Positions 42,660 to 51,716 of a stretch of 62,611 bases of DNA are shown here, piece by piece. Each line of letters begins with the position of its first letter. Position 1 is the stretch's first letter. The notes under the pieces were generated by a model. That model worked only from the letters and a program-made list of their open reading frames with translations, did no database searches and had not been told where the DNA came from. The stretch covers positions 1 to 62,611 of the forward strand of contig NZ_AUMW01000022.1 of NCBI RefSeq assembly GCF_000430885.1, read 5' to 3'. This DNA is from Desulfotruncus alcoholivorax DSM 16058. GTDB taxonomy: Bacteria; Bacillota; Desulfotomaculia; Desulfotomaculales; Desulfallaceae. A program made the position numbers and the translations under genes.

Positions 42660-44000
42660 TTAAAACAGCTCGAAGTATTCTTTTAATTCCCAATCGGTAA
42701 CGTGGTTTTGAAAACGCTGCCATTCTGCACGCCGCAAAGCCAGGTAATGGTTTACAAATTCTTCCCCTAAATAACCCAGCATAGTTTGATCGGCCAGCAA
42801 AGCATCCAGCGCTTCGGGTAAACATGCGGGAAGTTTGGGGTAATCTTCCCGGGCGTACGGGTCTGAACCATCACAGCTTGCCGGTGGTTCAATTTTATTG
42901 GTTATGCCGTCCAGTGCAGCTGCCAGTATGGCCGCCGCAGCCAGATAAGGGTTCGTGTCGGCGGCCGGCAATCTGTTTTCCAGGCGGGTGTTGGCCGTTC
43001 TGTTATAAGGAACACGAATCATGGCGCAGCGGTGCTCGTTGCCCCAGGAAGCGTTAACCGGTGCAAAACGATACGGGCGCAGGCGCTTATAGCTGTTAAT
43101 GGTTGAGTTGGCCAGCGCGCAGATGGCGCCGGCGTGGGCCAATTGCCCACCTATGGCCCAGCGGCAAATATCCGAAAGTTCTTGATGCCGGTCCGGGCCG
43201 TAAAAGACATTGGTTCCTCGCATATCCAGCAATGAATGGTGAAAATGCCCGCCGCTGCCGCTGGCACCGGCCATGGGTTTGCCCATGAAAGTCGCCGAGT
43301 AACCCTTGAGGTGCAAAATTTCTTTAATGGCTGAGCGATAATACACCGCCATATCCGCTATTTCCAGTCCGGTGAAGGGTGAGTTGGTTATTTCAAACTG
43401 TCCTGGTCCGTACTCGGTATTGGCAACCTCGGGGCCCGCCCCAATACCTTCCAGCCCCTGGATAACAGCGGTTAAAATCTCTTCCACCTGGGCTTGTTTT
43501 GTGTCTGAATAGCAGTTCAGCCCCTGCCAGGCCGGAGTGAGGGCTTCATTACCCTGTTTAAATACATAAAATTCAAATTCAAAGGCCCCCTTCAGCTGAA
43601 AGCCCGTCGCAGCCGCCCGGGCCAAAACATTTTTCAAGATCTGCCTGGGGGCCACAGGTACCGGCTGACCGCCGGGGGTGGTGACATCGGCTATGACCCG
43701 GGCTGTTCCGGGCAGCCAGGGTAAAACCATAAAGGTCTTTAAATCAGGCTTTAATACCCAGCTGGGATACCCCCCGTGATAACCGGCACCGGCTTCCGGG
43801 ACCAACTGTGCCGACGCATCCATGGAGAACAAGGCGGAGGGGTAATTTATGCCCTGTCCGGAGAGGGATTGCAGAAAGCTCTTGGCGGGCACATAGCGTG
43901 AGCGCGTGATATTGGTATTGTCTGTCAGGGTAATCCTCACAGTGTGTATCTGGTTATCTTGAATAAGCTTGCGGATATGTTGGACCAGTTCGGCTTCCAT
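42660..44000 (-). CDS. Glutamine synthetase family protein (PuuA-like gamma-glutamyl-amine ligase)
   Basis: The 446-aa protein has the catalytic domain of the glutamine synthetase family: FEFEFYVFK near residue 138, NTEYGPGQFEITNSP near 188, GSGGHFHHSLLD near 240, NEHRCAMIRVP near 322 and RLENRLPAADTNPYLAAAAI near 337. The last motif matches PuuA-type gamma-glutamylpolyamine synthetases rather than true GlnA, which has a different R-E-R-PD-SANPYL sequence. So it probably joins glutamate to an amine. The ATG at 44000 was chosen by homology; the GAAAGGGA upstream is rather far. It is first in a three-gene unit behind a sigma-54 promoter. Confidence 0.87.
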   Translation of the reverse strand: MEAELVQHIRKLIQDNQIHTVRITLTDNTNITRSRYVPAKSFLQSLSGQGINYPSALFSMDASAQLVPEAGAGYHGGYPSWVLKPDLKTFMVLPWLPGTARVIADVTTPGGQPVPVAPRQILKNVLARAAATGFQLKGAFEFEFYVFKQGNEALTPAWQGLNCYSDTKQAQVEEILTAVIQGLEGIGAGPEVANTEYGPGQFEITNSPFTGLEIADMAVYYRSAIKEILHLKGYSATFMGKPMAGASGSGGHFHHSLLDMRGTNVFYGPDRHQELSDICRWAIGGQLAHAGAICALANSTINSYKRLRPYRFAPVNASWGNEHRCAMIRVPYNRTANTRLENRLPAADTNPYLAAAAILAAALDGITNKIEPPASCDGSDPYAREDYPKLPACLPEALDALLADQTMLGYLGEEFVNHYLALRRAEWQRFQNHVTDWELKEYFELF

Positions 44001-44058
44001 GGTAATGGTAATCAATCCCTTTCGTATTATTGCAAACATATTGCAAAATAAAGATATA

Positions 44059-44074
44059 AGCAATTTTGGTGCCA
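44059..44074 (-). promoter_or_regulatory. Sigma-54 (-24/-12) promoter of the glutamine synthetase-like unit
   Basis: On the minus strand the sequence reads TGGCACCAAAATTGCT, a match to the TGGCAC-N5-TTGCW consensus with the correct 10-base gap between GG and GC. Transcription would start about 45 bases before the gene. A sigma-54 activator gene lies divergently next to it. Confidence 0.85.
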
Positions 44075-44276
44075 GTAATCCCGGTACGGGTACGAGCTAA
44101 AAACCCTTTAAAATTAATGTTTTTAAAACACAATAATTAGTTTTAAGTCTTGTTGTGTTGATGTTTTGCAATTAAAATATTTATATACCTAAGATGTACG
44201 CATCGATAGCTTGGGTATTGGTGCAAGTTCAATTGCATAATTGCAATATCAAAAAATACGTCAGGAGCTAATTGCC

Positions 44277-45227
44277 GTGCATTTTGCTGATCTGCATGCT
44301 TTTGTATCATCAAAAATGGAACAGGTTGTGAAATTGGCCCAAAGGGTGGCCCCTTACCCCAGTACGGTACTAATCACCGGTGAAACCGGCGTCGGCAAAG
44401 AGGTGCTTGCCGCTTTTATTCACCAAAACAGCGGCCGGGCCAACGGGCCTTTTGTTAAAGTAAATTGCGGCGCGATTCCGGAAAGCTTGCTGGAATCGGA
44501 ATTATTCGGGTATGAGCCCGGCGCGTTTACCGGGGCCAGCCGGGAAGGAGCCCAGGGGCTGTTTGAAGCGGCCAATAACGGGACTATACTATTGGATGAA
44601 ATAAGCGAACTGCCCCCCAAGGCCCAGTCCAAGCTGTTACGGGCGCTGCAGGAGAGGGAAGTGAGAAGGGTGGGGGGGACCTGGTCCAGGATAGTGGATG
44701 TACGGGTTATTGCCATCACCAATCAGAATTTGATCGACCTGGTGGAGAAGGGTGGATTTCGCCGGGACTTATATTATCGCATTAAAGTGCTGGAAATAAA
44801 AATACCGCCTTTGCGCGAAAGGCCGGAGGACATCCGGTTATTGGCGGAGCACTTTTTATCTGTTTTGGGTCAAGAGTATAATTTGCATCGAGAATTATCA
44901 CAGGAGGCCTTGATGGTTTTGGGTAATTACCATTGGCCGGGCAATGTCAGGGAGTTGCGCAATACAATTGAAGCCCTGATTATCACTTCTGATCAAGATA
45001 TGATTGATGCTGAGGCGGTTAACCGTTTCTTAACAAATAATTTAGCGGAGGAAACCTCTTCATCCGGGGTGAAGTATACACTAAAAGAGGTGGTCAAGCA
45101 GGCTGAGTACCGGGCCATCAGTGAAGCACTGGCTGCCTGCGGCAACACCAGGGATGCTGCAAGCGTGCTGGGTGTGGATTATACTACTTTAATGCGGAAG
45201 ATTAATAAACTCGGTATCAAGAGCTGA
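44277..45227 (+). CDS. Sigma-54 activator lacking a sensor domain
   Basis: The 316-aa protein consists of an AAA+ domain and a short Fis-type HTH. It shows Walker A GETGVGKE near residue 35, the GAFTGA loop that touches sigma-54 near 82, Walker B GTILLDEISELP near 99 and a C-terminal HTH (AASVLGVDYTTLMRKINKLG). The usual N-terminal signal domain is missing; only about 20 residues precede the AAA+ part. The GTG at 44277 follows AGGAG; an earlier TTG gives 12 more residues. It diverges from the sigma-54-controlled unit and probably drives it. Confidence 0.9.
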   Translation: MHFADLHAFVSSKMEQVVKLAQRVAPYPSTVLITGETGVGKEVLAAFIHQNSGRANGPFVKVNCGAIPESLLESELFGYEPGAFTGASREGAQGLFEAANNGTILLDEISELPPKAQSKLLRALQEREVRRVGGTWSRIVDVRVIAITNQNLIDLVEKGGFRRDLYYRIKVLEIKIPPLRERPEDIRLLAEHFLSVLGQEYNLHRELSQEALMVLGNYHWPGNVRELRNTIEALIITSDQDMIDAEAVNRFLTNNLAEETSSSGVKYTLKEVVKQAEYRAISEALAACGNTRDAASVLGVDYTTLMRKINKLGIKS

Positions 45228-45277
45228 TCCTGCGGGCTACAAATAATAATGAGTCTGATATTGGAGGAAGTGCTGCG

Positions 45278-47314
45278 GTGAAACTATCACAGTTTATGAC
45301 CAGAAATCCGGTTACTTTAAAGGAAAACCACACCATCAAGGAAGCGGCGGAGCTATTTACGCGTTATTCAATAGACGGCGCCCCGGTCCTTAATGAACAG
45401 GGGGAGATTTGTGGCATTTTCACCAAAACACACCTGTACAGGGCCATTGTTAATGATTGCACACCCGATACGGCGGTTGGCCGGCTGATGAAAAAGGAAG
45501 TTAAAACGATCAGCTTGGACAGTTCGGCTGAAAGTGCCTGGCAGCTGGCGCGGGAGCAGCAGATAGGCAGGCTGCCGGTAAGGGACGGGCAAGGCAACCT
45601 GGTGGCCATGGTTACGCGCACAAACCTGGTGCAGGCGTTTGAGCAAAAAATGCTTGATACCATCAACAGGCTTAACGCCATTCTCGATTCCACCCATAAC
45701 GGCATTTATGCCGTTGACAAACATAACATTATTGTTATATTTAACCGTGCCGCCGAACAATTGCTGGGGATTAAAGCTGCTTTTGCCATCGATAAAAATA
45801 TCAATGAATTTAATTTTGACCTGTCCATCGAAGACGTGCTGAGGACCGGCCGGCCGCAGAGCGGCCGTAAACTTGAATTTAACGGCAGGCGTTTTATTGT
45901 TAATCGAACGCCGATTAAAACTAATGATGAGGTCATGGGCGCGGTGGCTGTCATCCAGGATATTTCCGAGCTTGAATTGGTGTCAAAGGAACTAAGTGAA
46001 ACCACCGAGCTCTATGAGGAACTGAATGCCGTAATCAGTTCATCTTACGATGGTATTGTTGTATTGGATAAAAATGGAAACGTGGCGCAAGTAAACAATG
46101 CTTTTACCAAAATGGGACTGTCGATTAACGAAACCATTTATGCTTTAGCCCAAAAAGCCATGGCCAAGAAAGGTGCGGTTACCAAGGCACACCGCCTGCA
46201 GTCCGGCAAGGAGCTTTTGCTCACAGCCAATCCTGTCCGGCGTAATAACAAAAGCAACAACACCAAGGTTGTGGTCAATTGCCGGGATATCACCGAGCTT
46301 AACAATTTGCGCCGGGAAGTGAAAGCCAGCAAAGAATTGTACGAAGTTTACCATAGCGAGTTGGAAACGTTGCGCACCAAGTACCTGGGCCATACACTGG
46401 TTTGTGATAGCCCGGCCATGCGCAATGTTTTGGATTTGGCCGTCAGGGTGGCCAAAGTTGACTCCACCATCCTAATTCTAGGTGAGTCAGGGGTGGGGAA
46501 AGATGTGGTCACCAGGCTGATTCACAAAGCCAGTAAACGGTCCGGTCAACCATTTATCAGGGTCAATTGCGGGGCGATACCGGAAAATCTGCTGGAGTCG
46601 GAGTTGTTTGGCTATGAACCCGGTGCGTTTACCGGGGCAAGCCGGGAGGGTAAGCCCGGACTCCTTGAATTGGCTCACAAAGGGACGTTGTTCTTGGACG
46701 AGATTGCGGAACTGCCTTTGGCTTTGCAGGTTAAATTATTAAATGTCATCCAGGAGCGGGAGGTTACCCGGTTAGGGGGTATCAAAGCCGTGGAGGTGGA
46801 TATCCGTTTGATTGCGGCAACCAATCAAAACCTTGAAGAGATGGTCGGGAAGGGTAAATTCAGAAGCGATTTATACTACCGCTTAAATGTGGTCCCCATA
46901 ACCATTCCGCCACTGCGTGAAAGGAGCAGCGACATTCCGGCTTTGGTAGTCCATTTTCTGCGCAAATTCAATGAGAAATACCACCTGAACAAGAGTATTG
47001 CGGCTGACGCCATGGATTACCTGTCGGGGTACCACTGGCCGGGGAACGTGCGGGAACTGGAGAATCTAATTGAAAGGTTAATGGTCATCAATACGCATGA
47101 CATTATAACAGCTAAAGATTTACCCTTGGTTTTTTTGCAGACCGGCCAAACAACTGGAAAGACTGCGGGGAGCCAGGGTTTGGGCTCGGAAAAGGAATTG
47201 ATTGCCGAGCTGTACCAAAGAATGCGCAGCACCCGTAAGGTTGCCGAAGTTATGGGGGTAAACCAGTCCACTGTGGTCAGAAAAATGAAGAAATACAACA
47301 TCAAGCCCGGCTAA
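45278..47314 (+). CDS. CBS-PAS sigma-54-dependent activator
   Basis: The 678-aa protein has two CBS domains (about residues 1-115, with VTLKENHTIKEAAELF and IGRLPVRDGQGNLVAMVTRTN), two PAS domains (about 125-235 and 245-345), an AAA+ domain (GESGVGKD near 402, GAFTGA near 450, [12 protein letters not shown] near 468) and a Fis-type HTH at the end. CBS pairs bind adenine nucleotides or S-adenosylmethionine, so this may link energy state to gene expression. GTG start after GGAGGAAG. It follows the other activator by 50 bases and precedes acyl-CoA synthetase genes with a sigma-54 promoter. Confidence 0.9.
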   Translation: MKLSQFMTRNPVTLKENHTIKEAAELFTRYSIDGAPVLNEQGEICGIFTKTHLYRAIVNDCTPDTAVGRLMKKEVKTISLDSSAESAWQLAREQQIGRLPVRDGQGNLVAMVTRTNLVQAFEQKMLDTINRLNAILDSTHNGIYAVDKHNIIVIFNRAAEQLLGIKAAFAIDKNINEFNFDLSIEDVLRTGRPQSGRKLEFNGRRFIVNRTPIKTNDEVMGAVAVIQDISELELVSKELSETTELYEELNAVISSSYDGIVVLDKNGNVAQVNNAFTKMGLSINETIYALAQKAMAKKGAVTKAHRLQSGKELLLTANPVRRNNKSNNTKVVVNCRDITELNNLRREVKASKELYEVYHSELETLRTKYLGHTLVCDSPAMRNVLDLAVRVAKVDSTILILGESGVGKDVVTRLIHKASKRSGQPFIRVNCGAIPENLLESELFGYEPGAFTGASREGKPGLLELAHKGTLFLDEIAELPLALQVKLLNVIQEREVTRLGGIKAVEVDIRLIAATNQNLEEMVGKGKFRSDLYYRLNVVPITIPPLRERSSDIPALVVHFLRKFNEKYHLNKSIAADAMDYLSGYHWPGNVRELENLIERLMVINTHDIITAKDLPLVFLQTGQTTGKTAGSQGLGSEKELIAELYQRMRSTRKVAEVMGVNQSTVVRKMKKYNIKPG

Positions 47315-47373
47315 AATATTAACCCGGGCCTTTCACGGCCTGCCGTAAATAAGCGGCAGTTATTTATTGGGCT

Positions 47374-47408
47374 GCGATGCGATGCAATCTGATGCAATAG
47401 TGATGCAT
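47374..47408. repeat. GATGC repeat cluster (probable activator-binding sites)
   Basis: Four GATGC units start at 47376, 47381, 47391 and 47402; three read GATGCA. They lie 70-105 bases upstream of a -24/-12 promoter, the usual distance for an enhancer-binding site. Confidence 0.6.
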
Positions 47409-47476
47409 TTATTGGATTTATTTTTTTTAACCAAGATGAAGCATTGATATGCGGGTATTGAAGTATATGCATCGGC

Positions 47477-47492
47477 TGGCAGGTTATTTGCA
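47477..47492 (+). promoter_or_regulatory. Sigma-54 promoter of the acyl-CoA synthetase pair
   Basis: TGGCAGGTTATTTGCA matches TGGCAC-N5-TTGCA at all but one position with the correct 10-base gap between GG and GC. The leader to the first gene would be about 160 bases. Confidence 0.82.
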
Positions 47493-47626
47493 ATTGATTA
47501 TGTGGTGATAAATCAAAGTTTATAAAACGGGTTAATTGTAAATTTTCTAATTATTAAAAATTATTTAAATCGCGCGGCTTGCGTGAATATGTGCTGAGTT
47601 TTTTTGTTAAATCTATTTATTCACTT

Positions 47627-47647
47627 GATGATGCAAGCTGATGCAAT
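47627..47647. repeat. GATGCAA pair downstream of the sigma-54 promoter
   Basis: GATGATGCAAGCTGATGCAA includes two GATGCAA units ten bases apart, in the leader 20 bases before the start codon. Same motif as at 47374, so the activator or an RNA mechanism may use both places. Confidence 0.5.
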
Positions 47648-47667
47648 GGTAGAAATTTGGAGTGGCT

Positions 47668-49212
47668 ATGTATAATATCGGGAATATCCTGGAGCTGGCG
47701 GCAGAAAAATATCCCCGGCGCCAGGCGCTGGTTTACCGGCCCAAGGGGCAGTTTTGGACATATGGCCAGTGGGACAAGCATGTTAACCGCCTGGCCAACG
47801 CACTGCTTAAATTGGGCATCAACAAGGGGGATACCGTTTCCACTTATCTGGGTAATTGCAGCGAACTGGTTTCTGTTCTGTTTGCAGCGGCCAAAATTGG
47901 GGCGGTTTTTAACCCCATCAACTGTAATTTAAGCTCCGCAGAATTGTCTTTTATCTTAAACGATGCACAGTCCAAATTATTAGTGTTTGGTTCCGGCGGA
48001 AAAAAGCGGGTTGCCGGTGCACTGGCCAGAATCAAGACTGTTCGGCATTATTTGTCCGTTGATGACCCGGTTCCGGACTTTGCCCGGTCCTATTATCAGG
48101 TTGGCGATAACCGGTCCGAATTAAAGCCGGCAGTTGAAGTTTCCGAAAACGACTGGTTTTCCATCCTTTACACAAGCGGTACAACCGGCAAGCCCAAAGG
48201 GGTTATACATAAACACAGGGATATTATTGACCACAGCATGTGCATGATTGAATCGCAAAAATTAAGTTATCATGACCGGGGCTTGTCCGTGGATCCCCTT
48301 TATCACGCAGCGGAATTGCACTGTTTTTTCCTGCCCCGGGTACACGTGGGGGCGGCTAATATTATCGCTGATTCAACCGACCCGCGGAAAATACTGCAAA
48401 TGATGTCAGAGGAGAAAATTACCTTAATGTTTGCCGATCCGGTCATTTGCAAAATGATTATCCAATCCGCACCTGAGAACTGTTACTTTCCCCAGCTCCG
48501 GTTATTGGCCAACGGTGGGGCTCCTATGCCGCACGCGCTGGCGGCTAAATGCCGGGAAATATTCAAAGCAGATATTCTTCATTTATATGGCATGACGGAA
48601 ATGGGCCCCGCTATTACGGTGCTTAATCCGGATGAAATGAAAACAAAAGCCGGTTCGGTGGGTAAACCGCTGATTAATCATCAAATTAGAGTTGTTCGCT
48701 TAAATGCTGTTTACCCGTCGGACCCCGACGATATTTCAGAGCCGGGCGAGAAAGGTGAGGTTGTGGTCCGGGGCGTCGGGATGATGCAAGGTTATTATAA
48801 CCGGCCCGAGCTGACGGCAGAAGCAATGTACGGGGGGTGGTACCATACGGGTGACATCGGCTGCTTTGATTCCGATGGTTATTTGTGGCTTTCCGGCCGG
48901 CGGGACGATGTCATTTTTGCCGGAGTGGAAAATGTTTACCCCCGGGAAATTGAAGAAGTATTACTTGATCACCCGGATATTGTTGAAGCCGCAGTGGTGG
49001 GCGTGGAGCAGCGGGAGTGGGAGACGGACATTGTGGCATTTATAGTAAGTAAAAATAAATTGCTGACCGCAGCAGAGGTTGGCGCCTTTTTAAAGGAGAG
49101 CGACAAGCTGGCAGATTTCAAAATGCCGCGGGAATACAAGTTTGTCGATGCTTTGCCCGTGGCAACCACGGGCAAGATTCAAAAAAGGCAGTTAATTAAA
49201 CAGATAAAATAA
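47668..49212 (+). CDS. AMP-forming acyl-CoA synthetase 1
   Basis: The 514-aa protein activates a carboxylic acid through an acyl-adenylate. It has the P-loop YTSGTTGKPKGVIHKH near residue 168, LYGMTEMGPAI near 305, WYHTGDIGCFD near 392 and the C-terminal PVATTGKIQKRQL with the catalytic Lys near 505. The ATG at 47668 is preceded by GGAG; a GTG two codons earlier overlaps that site. It is first in a unit with a second synthetase, behind a sigma-54 promoter and GATGC repeats. Acid unknown. Confidence 0.9.
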   Translation: MYNIGNILELAAEKYPRRQALVYRPKGQFWTYGQWDKHVNRLANALLKLGINKGDTVSTYLGNCSELVSVLFAAAKIGAVFNPINCNLSSAELSFILNDAQSKLLVFGSGGKKRVAGALARIKTVRHYLSVDDPVPDFARSYYQVGDNRSELKPAVEVSENDWFSILYTSGTTGKPKGVIHKHRDIIDHSMCMIESQKLSYHDRGLSVDPLYHAAELHCFFLPRVHVGAANIIADSTDPRKILQMMSEEKITLMFADPVICKMIIQSAPENCYFPQLRLLANGGAPMPHALAAKCREIFKADILHLYGMTEMGPAITVLNPDEMKTKAGSVGKPLINHQIRVVRLNAVYPSDPDDISEPGEKGEVVVRGVGMMQGYYNRPELTAEAMYGGWYHTGDIGCFDSDGYLWLSGRRDDVIFAGVENVYPREIEEVLLDHPDIVEAAVVGVEQREWETDIVAFIVSKNKLLTAAEVGAFLKESDKLADFKMPREYKFVDALPVATTGKIQKRQLIKQIK

Positions 49213-49229
49213 TGCAAGGGGGAGTCCAG

Positions 49230-50822
49230 TTGGAAAAGATTTGGTTTAAAAACTACCTGCCTGACACCAGGCACAGCTTAACTTACCCGGAAGTGCCGGT
49301 TTTTCAATTTTTAATTGACAGTGCCCGGCAGTACCCGGAAAACGATGCCATAATTTTTGCGGAAAAACATATTTCTTTTAGTGATCTTGATTTGTTCAGC
49401 AGCCGCCTGGCCAGATTTCTGCAGGATAAAGGAGTGCGAAAAGGGGACCGGGTGGCCATTCTGGCGCCGAATTGCCCCCAAAACGTGATTGGCTTTTTTG
49501 GGGCGCTGAAAATTGGCGCCATCGTGGTGCAGAATAATCCCATGTATGTGGAAAGGGAACTGGAACACCAGTTAAACGACTCGGGCAGTGAGACAATTAT
49601 TTGTCTGTCCGACCTGTATCCCAAGGTTAAAAACATCAGGGCCAACGTCCGGCTAAAAAACATCGTCACTTTTAATATTGACGGCTCTCCTGTTTCCACC
49701 GGCGATGATACGGTGGATTTGCAGTCTGTCATCCACGATTACAGTTCAGATTACCGGCAGGATTCCGTGGGTCCCAAGGACCTGGCCCTGCTGCAGTATA
49801 CCGGCGGCACCACAGGGGTCTCCAAAGGCTGTATGCTGACACACAGTAATTTGGTGGCCAATGTTCTACAGACGGTCGAGGTGGTTGGCAAGAACTACTG
49901 CCGTGGTAATGACTACGTTATCGGCGTGCTGCCGCTCTTCCATGTTTATGGACTTACCTGCATCATGAACATGTCCGTGTACATGGGAGTGACAATGATT
50001 CTGTTCCCCCGGTTCGAGCCCAAAACAGTTATTGAGGCCATTCATGGTTACAGGGTTGGTGTATTCTTTGCCAGTCCCACCATGTTGATTGCCATTAACA
50101 GCTATAAAGAAATCGGCAGCTATGATTTGCGCTGCCTGCATACCTGTGTCAGCGGCTCCGCTCCCCTGCCCAACGAGGTTAAGGAAGCGTTCTTCAAGCT
50201 GACCGGGGTGGAAGTGGTGGAGGCTTACGGTCTGTCCGAGGCCTCTCCGGTTACCCATAGCAATCCTGTCAACGGTAAAGTCAAGATAGGCAGCATCGGC
50301 CTGCCGATTCCGGATACGGATATGAGGGTTGTTGATATTAATACGGGCGAGGAATGCCCGGTGAAACAAGCCGGGGAATTGTGGGTTAAAGGGCCGCAGG
50401 TGATGGACGGCTATTGGAACCGGCCGGATGAGACCGCCCAGGTGCTGGAAGACGGCTGGCTCAAAACAGGTGATGTTGTCGAAGTTGACGAAGAAGGCTA
50501 TGTATATATAGTCAGCAGGAAAAAAGACGTGATTATAGCCGGGGGTTACAATATTTATCCGGTTGAAGTGGAAGATGTTCTGTTTACCCATCCCAAAATT
50601 CAGGAGGCCGTGGTGGTCGGCATACCCGACGCTTACCGGGGAGAAACGGTTAAAGCCGTTATTGTGCTTAAAGAGGGCGAAACCGCCACTTCGGAAGATA
50701 TTATTGAATTCTGCCGGACCAAACTTGCCGCGTACAAGGTGCCGCGCCAGGTGGAGTTTCGCCGGGAATTACCCAAATCAGCCGTGGGTAAAGTGTTGCG
50801 CCGTGTTTTAAGAGGGGAATAA
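49230..50822 (+). CDS. AMP-forming acyl-CoA synthetase 2 (long-chain fatty acid type)
   Basis: The 530-aa protein resembles long-chain fatty acid-CoA ligases. It has LQYTGGTTGVSKGCMLTHSN near residue 190 (P-loop), VEAYGLSEASPVTH near 330, GWLKTGDVVEVDEEGYVYIVSRKKD near 410 and PKSAVGKVLRRVLR near the end with the catalytic Lys. The TTG at 49230 follows AAGGGGGAG. It is 17 bases after the first synthetase gene and so in the same operon. Two synthetases of different type in one unit suggest activation of two substrates. Confidence 0.9.
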   Translation: MEKIWFKNYLPDTRHSLTYPEVPVFQFLIDSARQYPENDAIIFAEKHISFSDLDLFSSRLARFLQDKGVRKGDRVAILAPNCPQNVIGFFGALKIGAIVVQNNPMYVERELEHQLNDSGSETIICLSDLYPKVKNIRANVRLKNIVTFNIDGSPVSTGDDTVDLQSVIHDYSSDYRQDSVGPKDLALLQYTGGTTGVSKGCMLTHSNLVANVLQTVEVVGKNYCRGNDYVIGVLPLFHVYGLTCIMNMSVYMGVTMILFPRFEPKTVIEAIHGYRVGVFFASPTMLIAINSYKEIGSYDLRCLHTCVSGSAPLPNEVKEAFFKLTGVEVVEAYGLSEASPVTHSNPVNGKVKIGSIGLPIPDTDMRVVDINTGEECPVKQAGELWVKGPQVMDGYWNRPDETAQVLEDGWLKTGDVVEVDEEGYVYIVSRKKDVIIAGGYNIYPVEVEDVLFTHPKIQEAVVVGIPDAYRGETVKAVIVLKEGETATSEDIIEFCRTKLAAYKVPRQVEFRRELPKSAVGKVLRRVLRGE

Positions 50823-50848
50823 TAAAGGCAACTGGCTTAACCGGTTGC

Positions 50849-51196
50849 CTATACATCTCCCTCTTCCGGCACGATGCAAATGAAGGAAAAGTCTTCTGAG
50901 CCTGCGTTCTTGAACTGGTGCTCTGCGTCGCCGGGGACATAAGCAACGGAGCCGGCCTCCACCGCATGCTCCGTGCCGTTTAAAAACAGGGTTCCCTTGC
51001 CGCTGACGATATAATTAATATGCGGCCAGGGATGGGAGTGCCGGGGTGTGTGGCCGTTCGCGGCCAGGGTGAAGAGGCGCATAACCCAACCTTGCCAGCC
51101 CTGGGCCGGCCCTAGCAGGGTTTGTTTGGTGGCGTTTAAAATGCCGGGGGCGGTTAAGCTGGTGCCCTTGATGTTCTTGACGTGATCAACATACAT
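50849..51196 (-). CDS. Cupin-domain protein, 115 aa
   Basis: A small single-cupin protein. Motif 1 is HTPRHSHPWPHINYIVSGKG near residue 50 (metal His residues) and motif 2 is PGDAEHQFKN near residue 88. Such proteins may bind a metal and a small ligand or act as isomerases or sensors. It starts with ATG after GGGAGG. It is on the minus strand, convergent with the synthetase unit. A weak hairpin (AGGCAAC/GTTGCCT) at 50826 lies between the two. Confidence 0.8.
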   Translation of the reverse strand: MYVDHVKNIKGTSLTAPGILNATKQTLLGPAQGWQGWVMRLFTLAANGHTPRHSHPWPHINYIVSGKGTLFLNGTEHAVEAGSVAYVPGDAEHQFKNAGSEDFSFICIVPEEGDV

Positions 51197-51257
51197 TTTT
51201 GTGACCTCCCTGTAGTTAATTTGTGGCTTGCAGTTATATTAAATGATGCATTCCAGG

Positions 51258-51716
51258 TTATTGTTTTTTGCTAAGCTCATCTGCCAGCATTTTAGCAACC
51301 TCCCGGTCCTGATTCTTTAAGGCTGCCAGGTACATGAATATACTGCCGGGGTAGGAAATGTTTTCCGGAAGGATGGCGTTTTCCAGGCAGGTGCGGGTTA
51401 AAGCGATTACGCAGTCAGGCGAATGATTGTCCCGGCACTCCCGGCACTGCCTGCAGGTTTCTGCCAGAGCAGGAATGATGTTGCCAACGTAGTAATGCTT
51501 CATGTCGGACCTCGGTATATGTTTGGCTGCGCCGGGAATGTCCAGGATGCCTTTTTGCCTGGCAAATTGCAGTGAACGCCGGGCAAAACCAACAATACAC
51601 GCTGCCGGCTTGCATTCCGGGGTATTAAACAGGTCGCATTCATTGCATATTTTTTGCAGCGGTGTGATCATCGCTTCCAAACTAACGATATCCGAGGATC
51701 TAATGGTTGCAGTCAA
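51258..51716 (-). CDS. Cys-rich protein paired with a siroheme/Fe-S protein
   Basis: I do not recognise this 152-aa protein. It has nine Cys in its first 110 residues: C24, C27, C35, C40 in KICNECDLFNTPECKPAAC, and C88, C91, C94, C102 in CRQCRECRDNHSPDC with C110. The two clusters could each hold an Fe-S cluster or zinc. It starts with TTG that shares bases with the stop of the upstream gene (TTGA), so it is translationally coupled to the sulfite reductase-like protein and is probably its partner. Confidence 0.7.
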   Translation of the reverse strand: MTATIRSSDIVSLEAMITPLQKICNECDLFNTPECKPAACIVGFARRSLQFARQKGILDIPGAAKHIPRSDMKHYYVGNIIPALAETCRQCRECRDNHSPDCVIALTRTCLENAILPENISYPGSIFMYLAALKNQDREVAKMLADELSKKQ

